Shown piece by piece: positions 27,693-36,423 of a stretch of DNA of 64,000 nt. Where the stretch lies: assembly GCA_019912965.1 (NCBI GenBank), contig JAIOHM010000236.1, forward strand, positions 42,590-106,589. The letters run 5' to 3'. The stretch's first letter is position 1; each line of letters begins with the position of its first letter. The notes under the pieces are model-generated. The model searched no databases. It saw only the letters and a list, made by a program, of their open reading frames with translations, and was not told the DNA's origin. Origin of the DNA: Anaerolineae bacterium. Its GTDB lineage: Bacteria; Chloroflexota; Anaerolineae; Aggregatilineales; Phototrophicaceae. A program made the position numbers and the translations under genes.

Positions 27693-29537
27693 ATGGGTAT
27701 TGTCGATCTTCAAACTTCAACGCAAACCAAAAGTGCTGGCAAACCAATCATCAATGATTTTGCCCTCACAGCGGCGACCCAGAACGGAACGGGCAGCCAG
27801 ACATCCAACAATGTGTTGGTGCTGTCCTTGTTCAAAATGGGCATCCCCGTCAACGGCAAAAACCTGTTCCCCTCGAACATTAAAGGTTTGCCGACCTGGT
27901 ACACCATCCGCGCCAGCAAGGACGGCTACACCTCGCGCCCTGCACAGCCAGAAATTGCGGTGGTGATGAATCTGGATACAGTGGCGGAAGATATTCAAAA
28001 ACTGCCCGCAGGCGGTGTATGCATCATCCCGCAGGAATGGAGCTACACCAAGAGCCGCGAAGACATCATTTATTACGAAATCCCGGTTACACCGATGGTC
28101 AAGGAAGCCGGAATTAACCCCGACCTGCGCGAACGGGTTGCCAACATGGTGTATGTGGGCGCAGTGGCGCAGTTGTTCGATATTCCGATGGACATCGTGT
28201 GGCAAGCGCTCCTTAGCAACTTCGGCGGTAAGGAAAAGCCCGCCAAGCTCAACTTCGATATGGTGCAGCGCGCCTACGACTGGACAGCGCAGAACATCGT
28301 CAAACAAGACCCGTATCATTTCGCACCGATGCCGGGCGGTAATCAGGGCAAAATCGTCATCACCGGGAATGAAGCCGGTGGTCTGGGTACATTGTTCGGC
28401 GGTGCAACCGTCGTCGCATGGTATCCAATTACCCCTTCGACCAGTCTGGTTGACACTATGTTCGAGAATCTGGACATCCGCAAAGACCCGGAAACAGGTG
28501 CGAACACAGTCGCTATTGTGCAGGCCGAAGATGAAATCGCCGCTATCGGGGCGATTATCGGCGCAGGTTGGGCGGGCGCGCGGGCGATGACCGCTACCAG
28601 CGGCCCCGGCATCAGCTTGATGGCCGAATTCACCGGATTGGCCTACTTCGCAGAAATTCCGTGCGTGATCTGGGATGTGACGCGCATCGGGCCGAGCACA
28701 GGTCTGCCGACGCGCACCAGCCAGGGCGATATTCTGTTCATCCATTTTCTGAGTCACGGTGACACCCGGCAGATTACCCTGCTGCCCGGCAGTGTGGCCG
28801 AATGCTTCGAGTTTGGCTGGCGCGCCTTCGATATTGCCGAACAGTATCAGACCCCGGTGTTCGTCGCCAGCGATCTCGATCTGGGCATGAATAACTGGAT
28901 GAGCGAACCTTTCGCCTATCCCAATGAGCCGATCAATCGCGGCAAAACACTGGATAAAGCGAAACTGGAAAAATTCATCGAAGAGCACGGTGAATGGTAT
29001 CGCTATAAGGACTATGATGGCGACGGCGTGGGCTACCGCACCATTCCCGGCACTGACCATCCACGCGCGGCTTACTTCACACGCGGCACGGGACACAATG
29101 AACGCGCGGTTTACAGCGAACGCAGTGACGACTGGATGAAAAATCTCGGTCGTATCAAGCATAAGATCGACAATTCGCGCGATCAACTGCCACAGCCGAT
29201 TGTTGACAATGATCCAACCAAGAAAATTGGTATCGTCTCGTTCGGTTCCAACGATCCTGCCATTCAGGAAGGCCGCGACCGGCTGGCAGCAGCAGGCATC
29301 CAGACCAACTACATGCGGGTACGCGCACTGCCACTGGCGCACAGCGTGATGGAATTCATCCGCGCACACGACTCGGTTTACATTATCGAAAACAACTTTG
29401 ATGGACAGTTGGCACAGATCATCCGCATGGAAACCAGCGAAAGCACCCAGCACGCAAAATCACTGCCGCTGGGCGATGGGTTGCCCATGACCGCCGACTG
29501 GGTATTTGAACAGATTAGCAAGCACGAGGGTAAGTAA
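27693..29537 (+). CDS. korA: 2-oxoacid:ferredoxin oxidoreductase, fused gamma-alpha subunit
   Basis: 614 residues. Residues about 15-205 are the gamma domain (NVLVLSLFKMGIPVNGKNLF), and residues about 215-600 the alpha domain (ITGNEAGGLGTLFGG, WYPITPSTSLVD, ATSGPGISLMAEF). With the beta subunit it oxidatively decarboxylates 2-oxoglutarate or another 2-oxoacid to acyl-CoA and reduces ferredoxin. AAAGGAA gives the ribosome site. A small ACGCAG/CTGCGT hairpin (27663-27679) lies in the leader. No iron-sulfur delta subunit gene is adjacent. Confidence 0.93.
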   Translation: MGIVDLQTSTQTKSAGKPIINDFALTAATQNGTGSQTSNNVLVLSLFKMGIPVNGKNLFPSNIKGLPTWYTIRASKDGYTSRPAQPEIAVVMNLDTVAEDIQKLPAGGVCIIPQEWSYTKSREDIIYYEIPVTPMVKEAGINPDLRERVANMVYVGAVAQLFDIPMDIVWQALLSNFGGKEKPAKLNFDMVQRAYDWTAQNIVKQDPYHFAPMPGGNQGKIVITGNEAGGLGTLFGGATVVAWYPITPSTSLVDTMFENLDIRKDPETGANTVAIVQAEDEIAAIGAIIGAGWAGARAMTATSGPGISLMAEFTGLAYFAEIPCVIWDVTRIGPSTGLPTRTSQGDILFIHFLSHGDTRQITLLPGSVAECFEFGWRAFDIAEQYQTPVFVASDLDLGMNNWMSEPFAYPNEPINRGKTLDKAKLEKFIEEHGEWYRYKDYDGDGVGYRTIPGTDHPRAAYFTRGTGHNERAVYSERSDDWMKNLGRIKHKIDNSRDQLPQPIVDNDPTKKIGIVSFGSNDPAIQEGRDRLAAAGIQTNYMRVRALPLAHSVMEFIRAHDSVYIIENNFDGQLAQIIRMETSESTQHAKSLPLGDGLPMTADWVFEQISKHEGK

Positions 29538-29539
29538 CA

Positions 29540-30580
29540 ATGGCTCCCAAGACAAATGCACTCAACCTGACTCGTGAAGAATATAAGGGCGGCAAAAGCA
29601 CCCTTTGCCCCGGATGTGGCCACGACTCGATCAGCAACCAGATCATCAGCATGGCTTACGATCTGGGTATTAATCAACATGATGTGATTAAGCTCAGCGG
29701 CATCGGCTGCTCCAGCAAAACCCCAGCCTATTTCATGGGTCGGGCACATGCCTTCAATGCCGTTCACGGACGTATGCCCTCGGTGGCAACGGGTGCGACA
29801 CTGGCAAACCGCAATCTGACCGCGATTGCCGTCAGCGGCGACGGCGACACGGGCAGCATTGGTTTCGGCCAATTCAAACATCTGGTTCGCCGCAACGTAC
29901 CGATGGTGTACATCATCGAAAACAACGGCGTTTATGGTCTGACCAAAGGCCAATTCTCGGCTACATCCGATGCTGGGCAGGTGCTGAAATATTACGGCAA
30001 GAACGAACTTCCGGCTATCGACCTTGCGTTGGAAGCCATCATCGGCGGCGCGACCTTCGTAGCGCGCAGCTTCTCCGGTGATGCCAAGCAGGTTCAGACA
30101 CTGCTAAAAGCCGCCATGAGCCATAAGGGTACAGCAGTGGTGGACATCATCAGCCCATGCGTAACCTTCAATAACAATCCCGAATCCAATAAGAGCTATG
30201 ACTACGGCAAGTCAAACGAAATCGCCCTGCAAGAAATTGACTTCATGCCAAAGGGTTATGTGCCGGAGCGCGAAGAAATCACCGTCGGGGATTACGCAGA
30301 AGGTGAAACCATCAGCGTCAAGATGCACGATGGCTCATTCATTCGGCTGAAGAAGGTTGGTGAGGGTCATGACCCCCGCAATCGTGGTGAGGCCATCCAA
30401 ATGCTGGAAAAGGCGCAGATGGAGCAATTATTCATCACGGGGCTGCTGTATTATGAAGAACCACGCCCGACCCTGATCGAAACACTGTACTGCACCGAAA
30501 CGCCGCTGGCACACCTCGGTGAAGACAAAATCCGCCCGTCAAAGGACGCGCTGGATAAGCTGATGCAAAGCTACATGTAA
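29540..30580 (+). CDS. korB: 2-oxoacid:ferredoxin oxidoreductase, beta subunit
   Basis: 346 residues, starting 2 bp after korA, so translation is coupled. It binds thiamine diphosphate: LCPGCGHDSI near residue 22, IGCSSKTPAYF, and the TPP/Mg motif AVSGDGDTGSIGFGQ through IENNGVYGLTKGQ. These are the features of KorB/PorB-type subunits. The C-terminal ~60 residues (about 290-346) differ from the core and may contact the partner subunit. A terminator follows. Confidence 0.95.
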   Translation: MAPKTNALNLTREEYKGGKSTLCPGCGHDSISNQIISMAYDLGINQHDVIKLSGIGCSSKTPAYFMGRAHAFNAVHGRMPSVATGATLANRNLTAIAVSGDGDTGSIGFGQFKHLVRRNVPMVYIIENNGVYGLTKGQFSATSDAGQVLKYYGKNELPAIDLALEAIIGGATFVARSFSGDAKQVQTLLKAAMSHKGTAVVDIISPCVTFNNNPESNKSYDYGKSNEIALQEIDFMPKGYVPEREEITVGDYAEGETISVKMHDGSFIRLKKVGEGHDPRNRGEAIQMLEKAQMEQLFITGLLYYEEPRPTLIETLYCTETPLAHLGEDKIRPSKDALDKLMQSYM

Positions 30581-30602
30581 CCTGGAATTTCCGGGAAACA
30601 GG

Positions 30603-30636
30603 CGGGGCGACCAACTTGAGTCGCCCCGTTTGATTT
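30603..30636. terminator. Terminator of korAB, possibly bidirectional
   Basis: Perfect 9-bp stem CGGGGCGAC (30603-30611) / GTCGCCCCG (30620-30628), 8-base loop, followed by TTTGATTT. It lies between korB and the convergent cNMP-binding gene. Confidence 0.8.
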
Positions 30637-30646
30637 ATAACATGAT

Positions 30647-31018
30647 TTAGGATGCAATCTGATAAAGTTCATGCATATAGCGCAGACGATCAGCCATCGT
30701 ACTCATCACCTGAAGCCCAAAATCCGGCGATTCTTGCAACAAGTCACGGAACAAATCGGCATCAATCGGCACAAGCTGTACATTGGTGCGGGCAACAGCA
30801 GAAACCTCACGCGGTTGGCTGTCAACCAGCGCCATTTCACCAAAGACTCCCCCTTCGCCAACGGTCTCCACCCAATGACCGTTGACCAGAAGATCGACTT
30901 CGCCTTCCTGAACAATATACATCACTTCGCCCGCCTGCCCTGCGTGGAATATCGTTTCCCCTTCCACGTAGATTTCAGCGTCAGTCATATCCCGAAATAG
31001 ATTGATAATTGGCGTCAT
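30647..31018 (-). CDS. Stand-alone cyclic-nucleotide-binding-domain protein
   Basis: 123 residues, a single CRP-type beta-barrel domain with no DNA-binding or kinase part. The phosphate-binding cassette is FGEMALVDSQPREVSA (Glu and Arg for the cyclic nucleotide both present, about residues 59-74). VEGETIFHAGQAGEVMYIVQ is the usual start of the barrel. It may sense cAMP/cGMP or serve as a partner domain. GGGG lies upstream of the ATG. It is the last gene of a minus-strand group that starts at 36238. Confidence 0.85.
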   Translation of the reverse strand: MTPIINLFRDMTDAEIYVEGETIFHAGQAGEVMYIVQEGEVDLLVNGHWVETVGEGGVFGEMALVDSQPREVSAVARTNVQLVPIDADLFRDLLQESPDFGLQVMSTMADRLRYMHELYQIAS

Positions 31019-31040
31019 CGTCAGGCTACCCCACCCTGCA

Positions 31041-31058
31041 ATGCATGATAGTATGCAT
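31041..31058. repeat. ATGCAT-GATAGT-ATGCAT dyad upstream of the cNMP-binding gene
   Basis: Two ATGCAT palindromes (31041-31046 and 31053-31058) with a 6-base spacer, 23 bp upstream of the gene start. An operator is possible, but chance is not excluded. Confidence 0.35.
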
Positions 31059-31126
31059 CATAAAGGGGAATAATATTGAAAGCATCAGCCAGCGGGCTAC
31101 CCAAGCCTCCAACTTTTGACGGATAT

Positions 31127-32413
31127 TTAGGGATAAGCCAACGCCAGCAGAGGTATCTCCATTTCCTGCGGTGTCAATCCACCATGATGCCCATAAAAAT
31201 GCTGCTCATAACGGCCTTCTTCGTACCACCAGATAGTTTCCCCGGCATTACCCAGAATAACCAGATTGGCGACCCGCTGTAAAAAGCGTTCAGAGGGGGC
31301 ATCAGAACCAAAAAATCCCTGCTCAATCAATTCGGACACCCGGCGGACTTCGGCACGTCCCTTCAGCACCGGATGATTAACGAGCAAGTCATAAGCCTCG
31401 TCAAGATTTTCCTCTTTGATATACAGAAACAAATCGCGCGGTGAACCTGCTGGGGCGAGCAAACGCCCCTCGCCATCCATTCGCAAGTACTGTTTTATCT
31501 CCGGGATTTGCAGATTGAGATAGATGGTGGTTTCCGGCGAAACCTCGTCCTGCCCATGATCGGCGGTGATGAGCAGCAAGGTATCCTGCGTCCCACCTGC
31601 TAATTGGCTGTGCAGCAGACGTTCCGCCGCCAGCATAAAGTTTTCTACCTCGGCATCAAAGTGTTTTGATGACGGGCCATATCTGTGCCCAATTGCGTCA
31701 ATCGGATCAAAATACAAGAAGAAATAGGCTTTATCCTGTTCAGATGTAACCGCATCTGCCAGATTGAGCAAGGCTTCTGGAAGCGTCTTGTAGGGCATCA
31801 GCTCTGCGCCTGCCAGCGCCGTATTGCCAAAGGTGGAATTGACATAATCCGTATGCTGCACCACATACGACTTGATGCCCCGATCTTTCAAACGTTCATA
31901 AACCGTCTGGTACGGGAAAAACGGCTTCAATGATAACCCCGGCGGAAATTTAATCGTGCCACGTTCTTCGTCACCCGCATATGAAAACATCAACGGCGCA
32001 ATCATCCGGTCAAGCAGCGGTTCATAATAAAACCATTCGTAGATACCGCTTTCCCCTACTGGAACGCCTAGATGAATACTGGTCACATGGGCAGCGGTGG
32101 TTGAAGGAAATTGCGCGGTGATTTTGGAAGCCACCCCTTGATCGAGGAATCGCTTGAGGAATGGATACTTGTCAGCATACCTTTCAAAGAATTTCCAACC
32201 AAAAGCATCTACATACAGCAAAATGACCTTGTTATAACGGTTGGGAAGGTCGCCCAGCACATCGATTGGCAAACCCGGTTCACCCTCACCCGTTAGCACG
32301 TGTTCAATCAACTGCGGAATGCGCGAGAAGCAGTAAGTGTCATACAACGGTTTGCGAAAACTGTGGCTGAAACAGGACGCATTGACGGCATCAATAGAAG
32401 CCTGATTAATCAT
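31127..32413 (-). CDS. Alkaline phosphatase-superfamily phosphodiesterase
   Basis: 428 residues from ATG 32413, 9 bases after GGAG; a TTG five codons upstream is not favoured. Metal and active-site motifs of the nucleotide pyrophosphatase/phosphodiesterase branch are present: VILLYVDAFGW (first Asp), FPSTTAAHVTS (Thr nucleophile), FDPIDAIGHRYGP and LLITADHGQ (metal ligands). No signal peptide is visible, so the enzyme is likely cytosolic. The substrate is unknown; phosphonate or nucleotide esters are possible. The gene lies 49 bp after the FAD reductase on the same strand. Confidence 0.85.
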   Translation of the reverse strand: MINQASIDAVNASCFSHSFRKPLYDTYCFSRIPQLIEHVLTGEGEPGLPIDVLGDLPNRYNKVILLYVDAFGWKFFERYADKYPFLKRFLDQGVASKITAQFPSTTAAHVTSIHLGVPVGESGIYEWFYYEPLLDRMIAPLMFSYAGDEERGTIKFPPGLSLKPFFPYQTVYERLKDRGIKSYVVQHTDYVNSTFGNTALAGAELMPYKTLPEALLNLADAVTSEQDKAYFFLYFDPIDAIGHRYGPSSKHFDAEVENFMLAAERLLHSQLAGGTQDTLLLITADHGQDEVSPETTIYLNLQIPEIKQYLRMDGEGRLLAPAGSPRDLFLYIKEENLDEAYDLLVNHPVLKGRAEVRRVSELIEQGFFGSDAPSERFLQRVANLVILGNAGETIWWYEEGRYEQHFYGHHGGLTPQEMEIPLLALAYP

Positions 32414-32462
32414 GAAATAGTTCTCCAAGATGGCCTATGTGAGGAGAGTATAACGCCTGCGG

Positions 32463-33659
32463 CTACAGATTGGAGGCAATGCCTTTCAAAATGGTCAGCG
32501 GAGAAAGCCGCTCTGGGATTTCTTTGCCGCCCAAAACCATATTGACCAAAGCAGTCGGCAGTTTTGGATAACGTGCTGCCAGTGGTATCAGCAGGTTCAA
32601 CATTCTGCGGTTGAGGCTCAAACGCTGCACCCGTTCGCAGAACGTGAACAATCGTTGATAACGCTCACGCAGCAGTCGATCATATGCTTCTACCCCGGCA
32701 CGGCTGAAATTCCCCACTGCAAACAGGTTGATGAGGTGTTCGGCAGCGATGCGGCCAGTTTCCAGTGCATAATCAATGCCATCACCCGTCAAGGGGTTGA
32801 CCAGTCCGGCAGCTTCCCCAATCAGCAGAGTTCGTTCGGCAAAGGTCGGCGCAGTCGCAAAATCAGTACGGATTGGATAGCTCTTGAGCAAACTATGCTG
32901 CCGTGCATTTTGCAGCAGTCGTCGCATAGCTGGACTTTCAACGAAGGCTTTAAAGCCTGATTGTGCCGAAAGGGGTGCGCCCCGTGCGCCAGGAATAAAC
33001 CCTGCTCCGATATTCGCCGACGATTTCGACACCGGAAAAACCCAATCATATCCCGGCAGCGGCACACCATCAAAGCGAAATTGGAACTGTTCCAGCAGCA
33101 ACTGAATATCCTCAAAATAAGCGCGGGCAGCAACAATCATGCGATGCGGTTTATCCAACAAGCCGAGGGTAGATAGCAGACGGGTACTCGCGCCAGTCGC
33201 GATAACCCCCATGCGCCCCCGAAACCTTCCTTGATCGGAGACAACCGTTACGCCATCCTCATCTGTTTCCACATTCCGCACATGAACATCACTCTGAAAT
33301 ATCGCCCCGGCATTCAAAGCGCGTTGGCGAATCAAATCATCCAACACTAAACGGGGAACAACAACAGCATAAGCTGGCGCATGAGGCATATCAGGAATGT
33401 GGACAGACATAGTGCGGCCAGATGGTGCCGTGATTTCGAGTTCTGATGATAAACGGCATCCAGCGGCTAGAATCTGTGGCAGCAATCCCATGTCAGCCAG
33501 CGCGGGCAAGGCACGCGGTGTCAGCCCATCACCACAGGTTTTATCGCGCGGGAAATCGGCTTTATCCAGCAGCAGCACCTTCAGGCCAGCGTGAGCAAGG
33601 TAATAAGCCCCAGTCGAACCACCCGGCCCCGCGCCGATGATGATGACATCATAATTCAT
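32463..33659 (-). CDS. Geranylgeranyl reductase-family FAD oxidoreductase
   Basis: 398 residues. The N-terminal FAD fold has DVIIIGAGPGGSTGAYYLA, with PRDKTCGDGLTPRAL, the hallmark of geranylgeranyl reductases, and LIGEAAGLVNPLTGDGIDYA as the second flavin motif. Members saturate isoprenoid double bonds in chlorophyll, archaeal lipids or menaquinone side chains. No chlorophyll genes are seen, so quinone or lipid side-chain reduction is more likely, as inference. It follows the acyl-CoA synthetase fusion by 74 bp and probably shares its transcript. Confidence 0.88.
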   Translation of the reverse strand: MNYDVIIIGAGPGGSTGAYYLAHAGLKVLLLDKADFPRDKTCGDGLTPRALPALADMGLLPQILAAGCRLSSELEITAPSGRTMSVHIPDMPHAPAYAVVVPRLVLDDLIRQRALNAGAIFQSDVHVRNVETDEDGVTVVSDQGRFRGRMGVIATGASTRLLSTLGLLDKPHRMIVAARAYFEDIQLLLEQFQFRFDGVPLPGYDWVFPVSKSSANIGAGFIPGARGAPLSAQSGFKAFVESPAMRRLLQNARQHSLLKSYPIRTDFATAPTFAERTLLIGEAAGLVNPLTGDGIDYALETGRIAAEHLINLFAVGNFSRAGVEAYDRLLRERYQRLFTFCERVQRLSLNRRMLNLLIPLAARYPKLPTALVNMVLGGKEIPERLSPLTILKGIASNL

Positions 33660-33733
33660 GTTTTTGATTCCTCGGTAGGCGAGGATATTATGCGAAATGG
33701 ATATGAAACACCAGACTACGCCCTATTGAATGT

Positions 33734-36238
33734 TTATGGAGGTGCAGTTTCTTCATCTGGTGTAGGTACAACTTCCTCGACGAGCAAGCGCCGGAGCACC
33801 TTACCAACAAAACTTTTGGGCAATTCCTCACGAAATTCGACTTCCCACGGGACGGCGTATTCTTTCAGGCGGCGTTTGCACAGCGTAATCAATTCTTCTT
33901 TGGTCAGCTTCGTGCCGGGACGAGGGACGACATAGGCTTTGACGCGCTGTTCACCACCCTGCCCTGCCACACTCAAACCAACCACTGCCACCTCTTTCAC
34001 GCCGGGATGTTCATAAAGTACTTCTTCAACATCGCGTGGATAGACCTGATATTTTCCGGCCAGAATCATCTCTTTCTTGCGGCTGATAATCTGGAAATAG
34101 CCATCCTCATCCATGCGGGCGATGTCCCCAGTGAGCAGCCAACCATCTTCCGTCAGCGAATGGTCATCTTCCCCCGCCTTGCCCCAGTACCCCATCATCA
34201 CCTGCGGCCCACGCACTGCCAATTCACCAATCTGTCCGGGAGATAACGGTTCGCCAGTCGCCAGATCAAGGATTCGGGCATCTGTGCCGGGAATCGGAAT
34301 GCCGATACTGCCAACTTTACGAAGCCCCCGCAGCGGATTGGAATGGGTAACAGGTGCGGCTTCCGTTAATCCATAACCTTCTACTAACCGCCCGCGCGTC
34401 AGCTTTTCAAAAGCCTCTTGCACTTCGACAGGCAGAGGCGCTGCACCCGATATACAGGCCTTGATACTGCTGATGCCATATCGTCGCACCCCTTTAAACT
34501 GATTGATCGCCATATACATCGTCGGAACGCCGGGGAACAGCGTTGGTTTATAACGTTTGATATGCTGAAGCACATCTGCTGTGATGAAATTGGGCAGGAT
34601 GACGATCTTCGCGCCCAACGCAATTGGGACATTCATCGCGGCGGTCATCCCGTAAGAATGTGAAAAAGGCAGCGCCGCCATTACCGTCTCATAACCCTCT
34701 TTCAGGTCGGTAATCCAGTGACGGGTTTGAAGCGCGTTCGCCAGAATCGCATGATGCGAAAGCATCACCCCTTTCGGCTTATCAGTTGTGCCGCCCGTAT
34801 ATTTAATGACAGCTACTGAATCCGGGTCAACATCAATCTGCGGGCGGGTAGGCGGATGGGCACGGGTCAGGTTCATCCAGAGGTATTCGTTCTTCTGTAA
34901 ACCACCGGAAAGATGATGCCCCTCTTTTTGTTCACGCAGGAAGCTAAACAACAGCTTATTGAGCGGGCTAATGTAGTCTTTGATATTGGTGAAGATTAAG
35001 CCGCGCAGTTGCGTCCCCGCCAGTACATACCGCGCCGTTTCGCTAAACAATGTCAGCGTAATCAGGAAATCGACTTCCGAGTCGATTACCTGTCGTTGAA
35101 GTTCCTCTCGATCATTCACCGGACTAGTGGAAACGACAATGCCACCCGCCTTGAGGATCGCGTAATAAGCGATGACAAACTGCGGCGTATTAGGGAGCAG
35201 CACCATCACTTTCGTGCCCTTCTCCACCCCTAGCGACCGCAGCGCATTCGCCATCCGGTTTACCTCGCCGTCGAGTTGTTTGTAGGTCAGAGTCCGTCCG
35301 CCAAATACCGTCGCCGGACGATTACCAAAACGCCGGACAGCACTGTGCAGCAGGCGGAACAGTGGACGATTTGGCAGACCCAACATAATCGGCACACCCT
35401 GTTCATAGTGCTTCAACCACGGGCGCGATGCCAGAAAAGCCGAATTGAGTTTTATTCCCCACCAGCTTGGCTCATCATCCGTGCTGCCGATAAAGCGGGC
35501 GATGGCGCGGTTCACAGCATCAGCCCGTTCCAATGGAACAAGATGCCGCGAAACACCAATATTGACATCTTCAGCATCGGGAATGGTGCGGGCAACTTCT
35601 TCGAACACCGCTGTTGGATACACCTGATCGCGCTCACCACGAATCACCAGCACTGGCATCCGCAGGTCACGAAACATGCTCCAGCCGTTCCATTTGGACA
35701 TGTTGTTGAAGTAGATATTCTTCAGCACATGCGCTTCTGCCGCAAGCTGTTTGCGAACCAGACTCCGAATCGGGCGCAGCACCGCCAGCGGCAGCTTAAG
35801 CAGCAGCGCAGCCCCCCAGAACAACGGATATTCACCCGTCGCCGCAATCAATACTAACTTGGCGATGGCCTCCGGGCGGCGGTGGGCAAATTCGGTCACA
35901 ACTGCCCCGCCAAAAGAATGTCCAACCAGAATAAATGGCAACTGGACATTCAGTTTTTCCAGCAGCGCATCCAAATCAGACTGAATTTCCGCCATTGTGT
36001 ACTGGCTAAAAGGCGCATCCGAACGACCATGCCCACGTACATCAAAGGCAATTACCCGGTAATTATCGGAAAAGGCTTTAAGCTGGTTTTTCCACTGCAT
36101 GGCATAACCACCATAACCATGCACAAAAACCATTGTTCCAGCCGGACGCTCCGGGATAACTTCGATATAACTCAGGCGAACAGGTGGATTTTCAGAAATA
36201 AGTAATTCTTCGCGGTAAAGTTCTAAATCAACTTGCAC
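33734..36238 (-). CDS. Alpha/beta-hydrolase fused to acyl-CoA synthetase (AMP-forming)
   Basis: 834 residues from a GTG start at 36238, 7 bases after GGGAG. Residues about 20-265 are an alpha/beta-hydrolase: VFVHGYGGYAMQW, nucleophile in LVGHSFGGAVV, Asp in VIRGERDQVYP, His in VSRHLVP. Residues about 300-830 are an adenylate-forming ligase: YTGGTTDKPKGVMLSH (P-loop), GYGLTEAAPVTHSN, WLLTGDIARMDEDGYF and the C-terminal Lys in PKSFVGKVLRR. Such ligases activate fatty or aryl acids to acyl-AMP, then acyl-CoA. The hydrolase part could release the acid from an ester first. The fusion is unusual. It heads a group with the FAD reductase. Confidence 0.9.
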   Translation of the reverse strand: MQVDLELYREELLISENPPVRLSYIEVIPERPAGTMVFVHGYGGYAMQWKNQLKAFSDNYRVIAFDVRGHGRSDAPFSQYTMAEIQSDLDALLEKLNVQLPFILVGHSFGGAVVTEFAHRRPEAIAKLVLIAATGEYPLFWGAALLLKLPLAVLRPIRSLVRKQLAAEAHVLKNIYFNNMSKWNGWSMFRDLRMPVLVIRGERDQVYPTAVFEEVARTIPDAEDVNIGVSRHLVPLERADAVNRAIARFIGSTDDEPSWWGIKLNSAFLASRPWLKHYEQGVPIMLGLPNRPLFRLLHSAVRRFGNRPATVFGGRTLTYKQLDGEVNRMANALRSLGVEKGTKVMVLLPNTPQFVIAYYAILKAGGIVVSTSPVNDREELQRQVIDSEVDFLITLTLFSETARYVLAGTQLRGLIFTNIKDYISPLNKLLFSFLREQKEGHHLSGGLQKNEYLWMNLTRAHPPTRPQIDVDPDSVAVIKYTGGTTDKPKGVMLSHHAILANALQTRHWITDLKEGYETVMAALPFSHSYGMTAAMNVPIALGAKIVILPNFITADVLQHIKRYKPTLFPGVPTMYMAINQFKGVRRYGISSIKACISGAAPLPVEVQEAFEKLTRGRLVEGYGLTEAAPVTHSNPLRGLRKVGSIGIPIPGTDARILDLATGEPLSPGQIGELAVRGPQVMMGYWGKAGEDDHSLTEDGWLLTGDIARMDEDGYFQIISRKKEMILAGKYQVYPRDVEEVLYEHPGVKEVAVVGLSVAGQGGEQRVKAYVVPRPGTKLTKEELITLCKRRLKEYAVPWEVEFREELPKSFVGKVLRRLLVEEVVPTPDEETAPP

Positions 36239-36265
36239 GATGTATCTCCCAATAAATTTTTCTTT

Positions 36266-36294
36266 ATTATACGGCAAGCAAGGACAACCCCCAA
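36266..36294 (-). promoter_or_regulatory. Sigma70-type promoter candidate for the fused ligase gene
   Basis: On the minus strand TTGGGG (36294-36289) and a perfect TATAAT (36271-36266) are separated by 17 bases, about 28 bp upstream of the GTG start. Confidence 0.55.
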
Positions 36295-36423
36295 AGATCA
36301 GGGCAGGGTAGAAAAGGATAGGTCTAGACTCTTTTAGTTCACATTAGCGCAATTTCCCTTTCAACATCAAACAGCGTAGAATTGCTTATACAGCATTCCT
36401 CAAAAACGCCAGAGGTATTTTTC

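Noticed and set aside
27717..29453. 578-residue minus-strand reading frame opposite korA
   Set aside because: It mirrors a clearly conserved gene codon for codon and has no recognisable domain; codon bias of korA leaves the opposite frame open.
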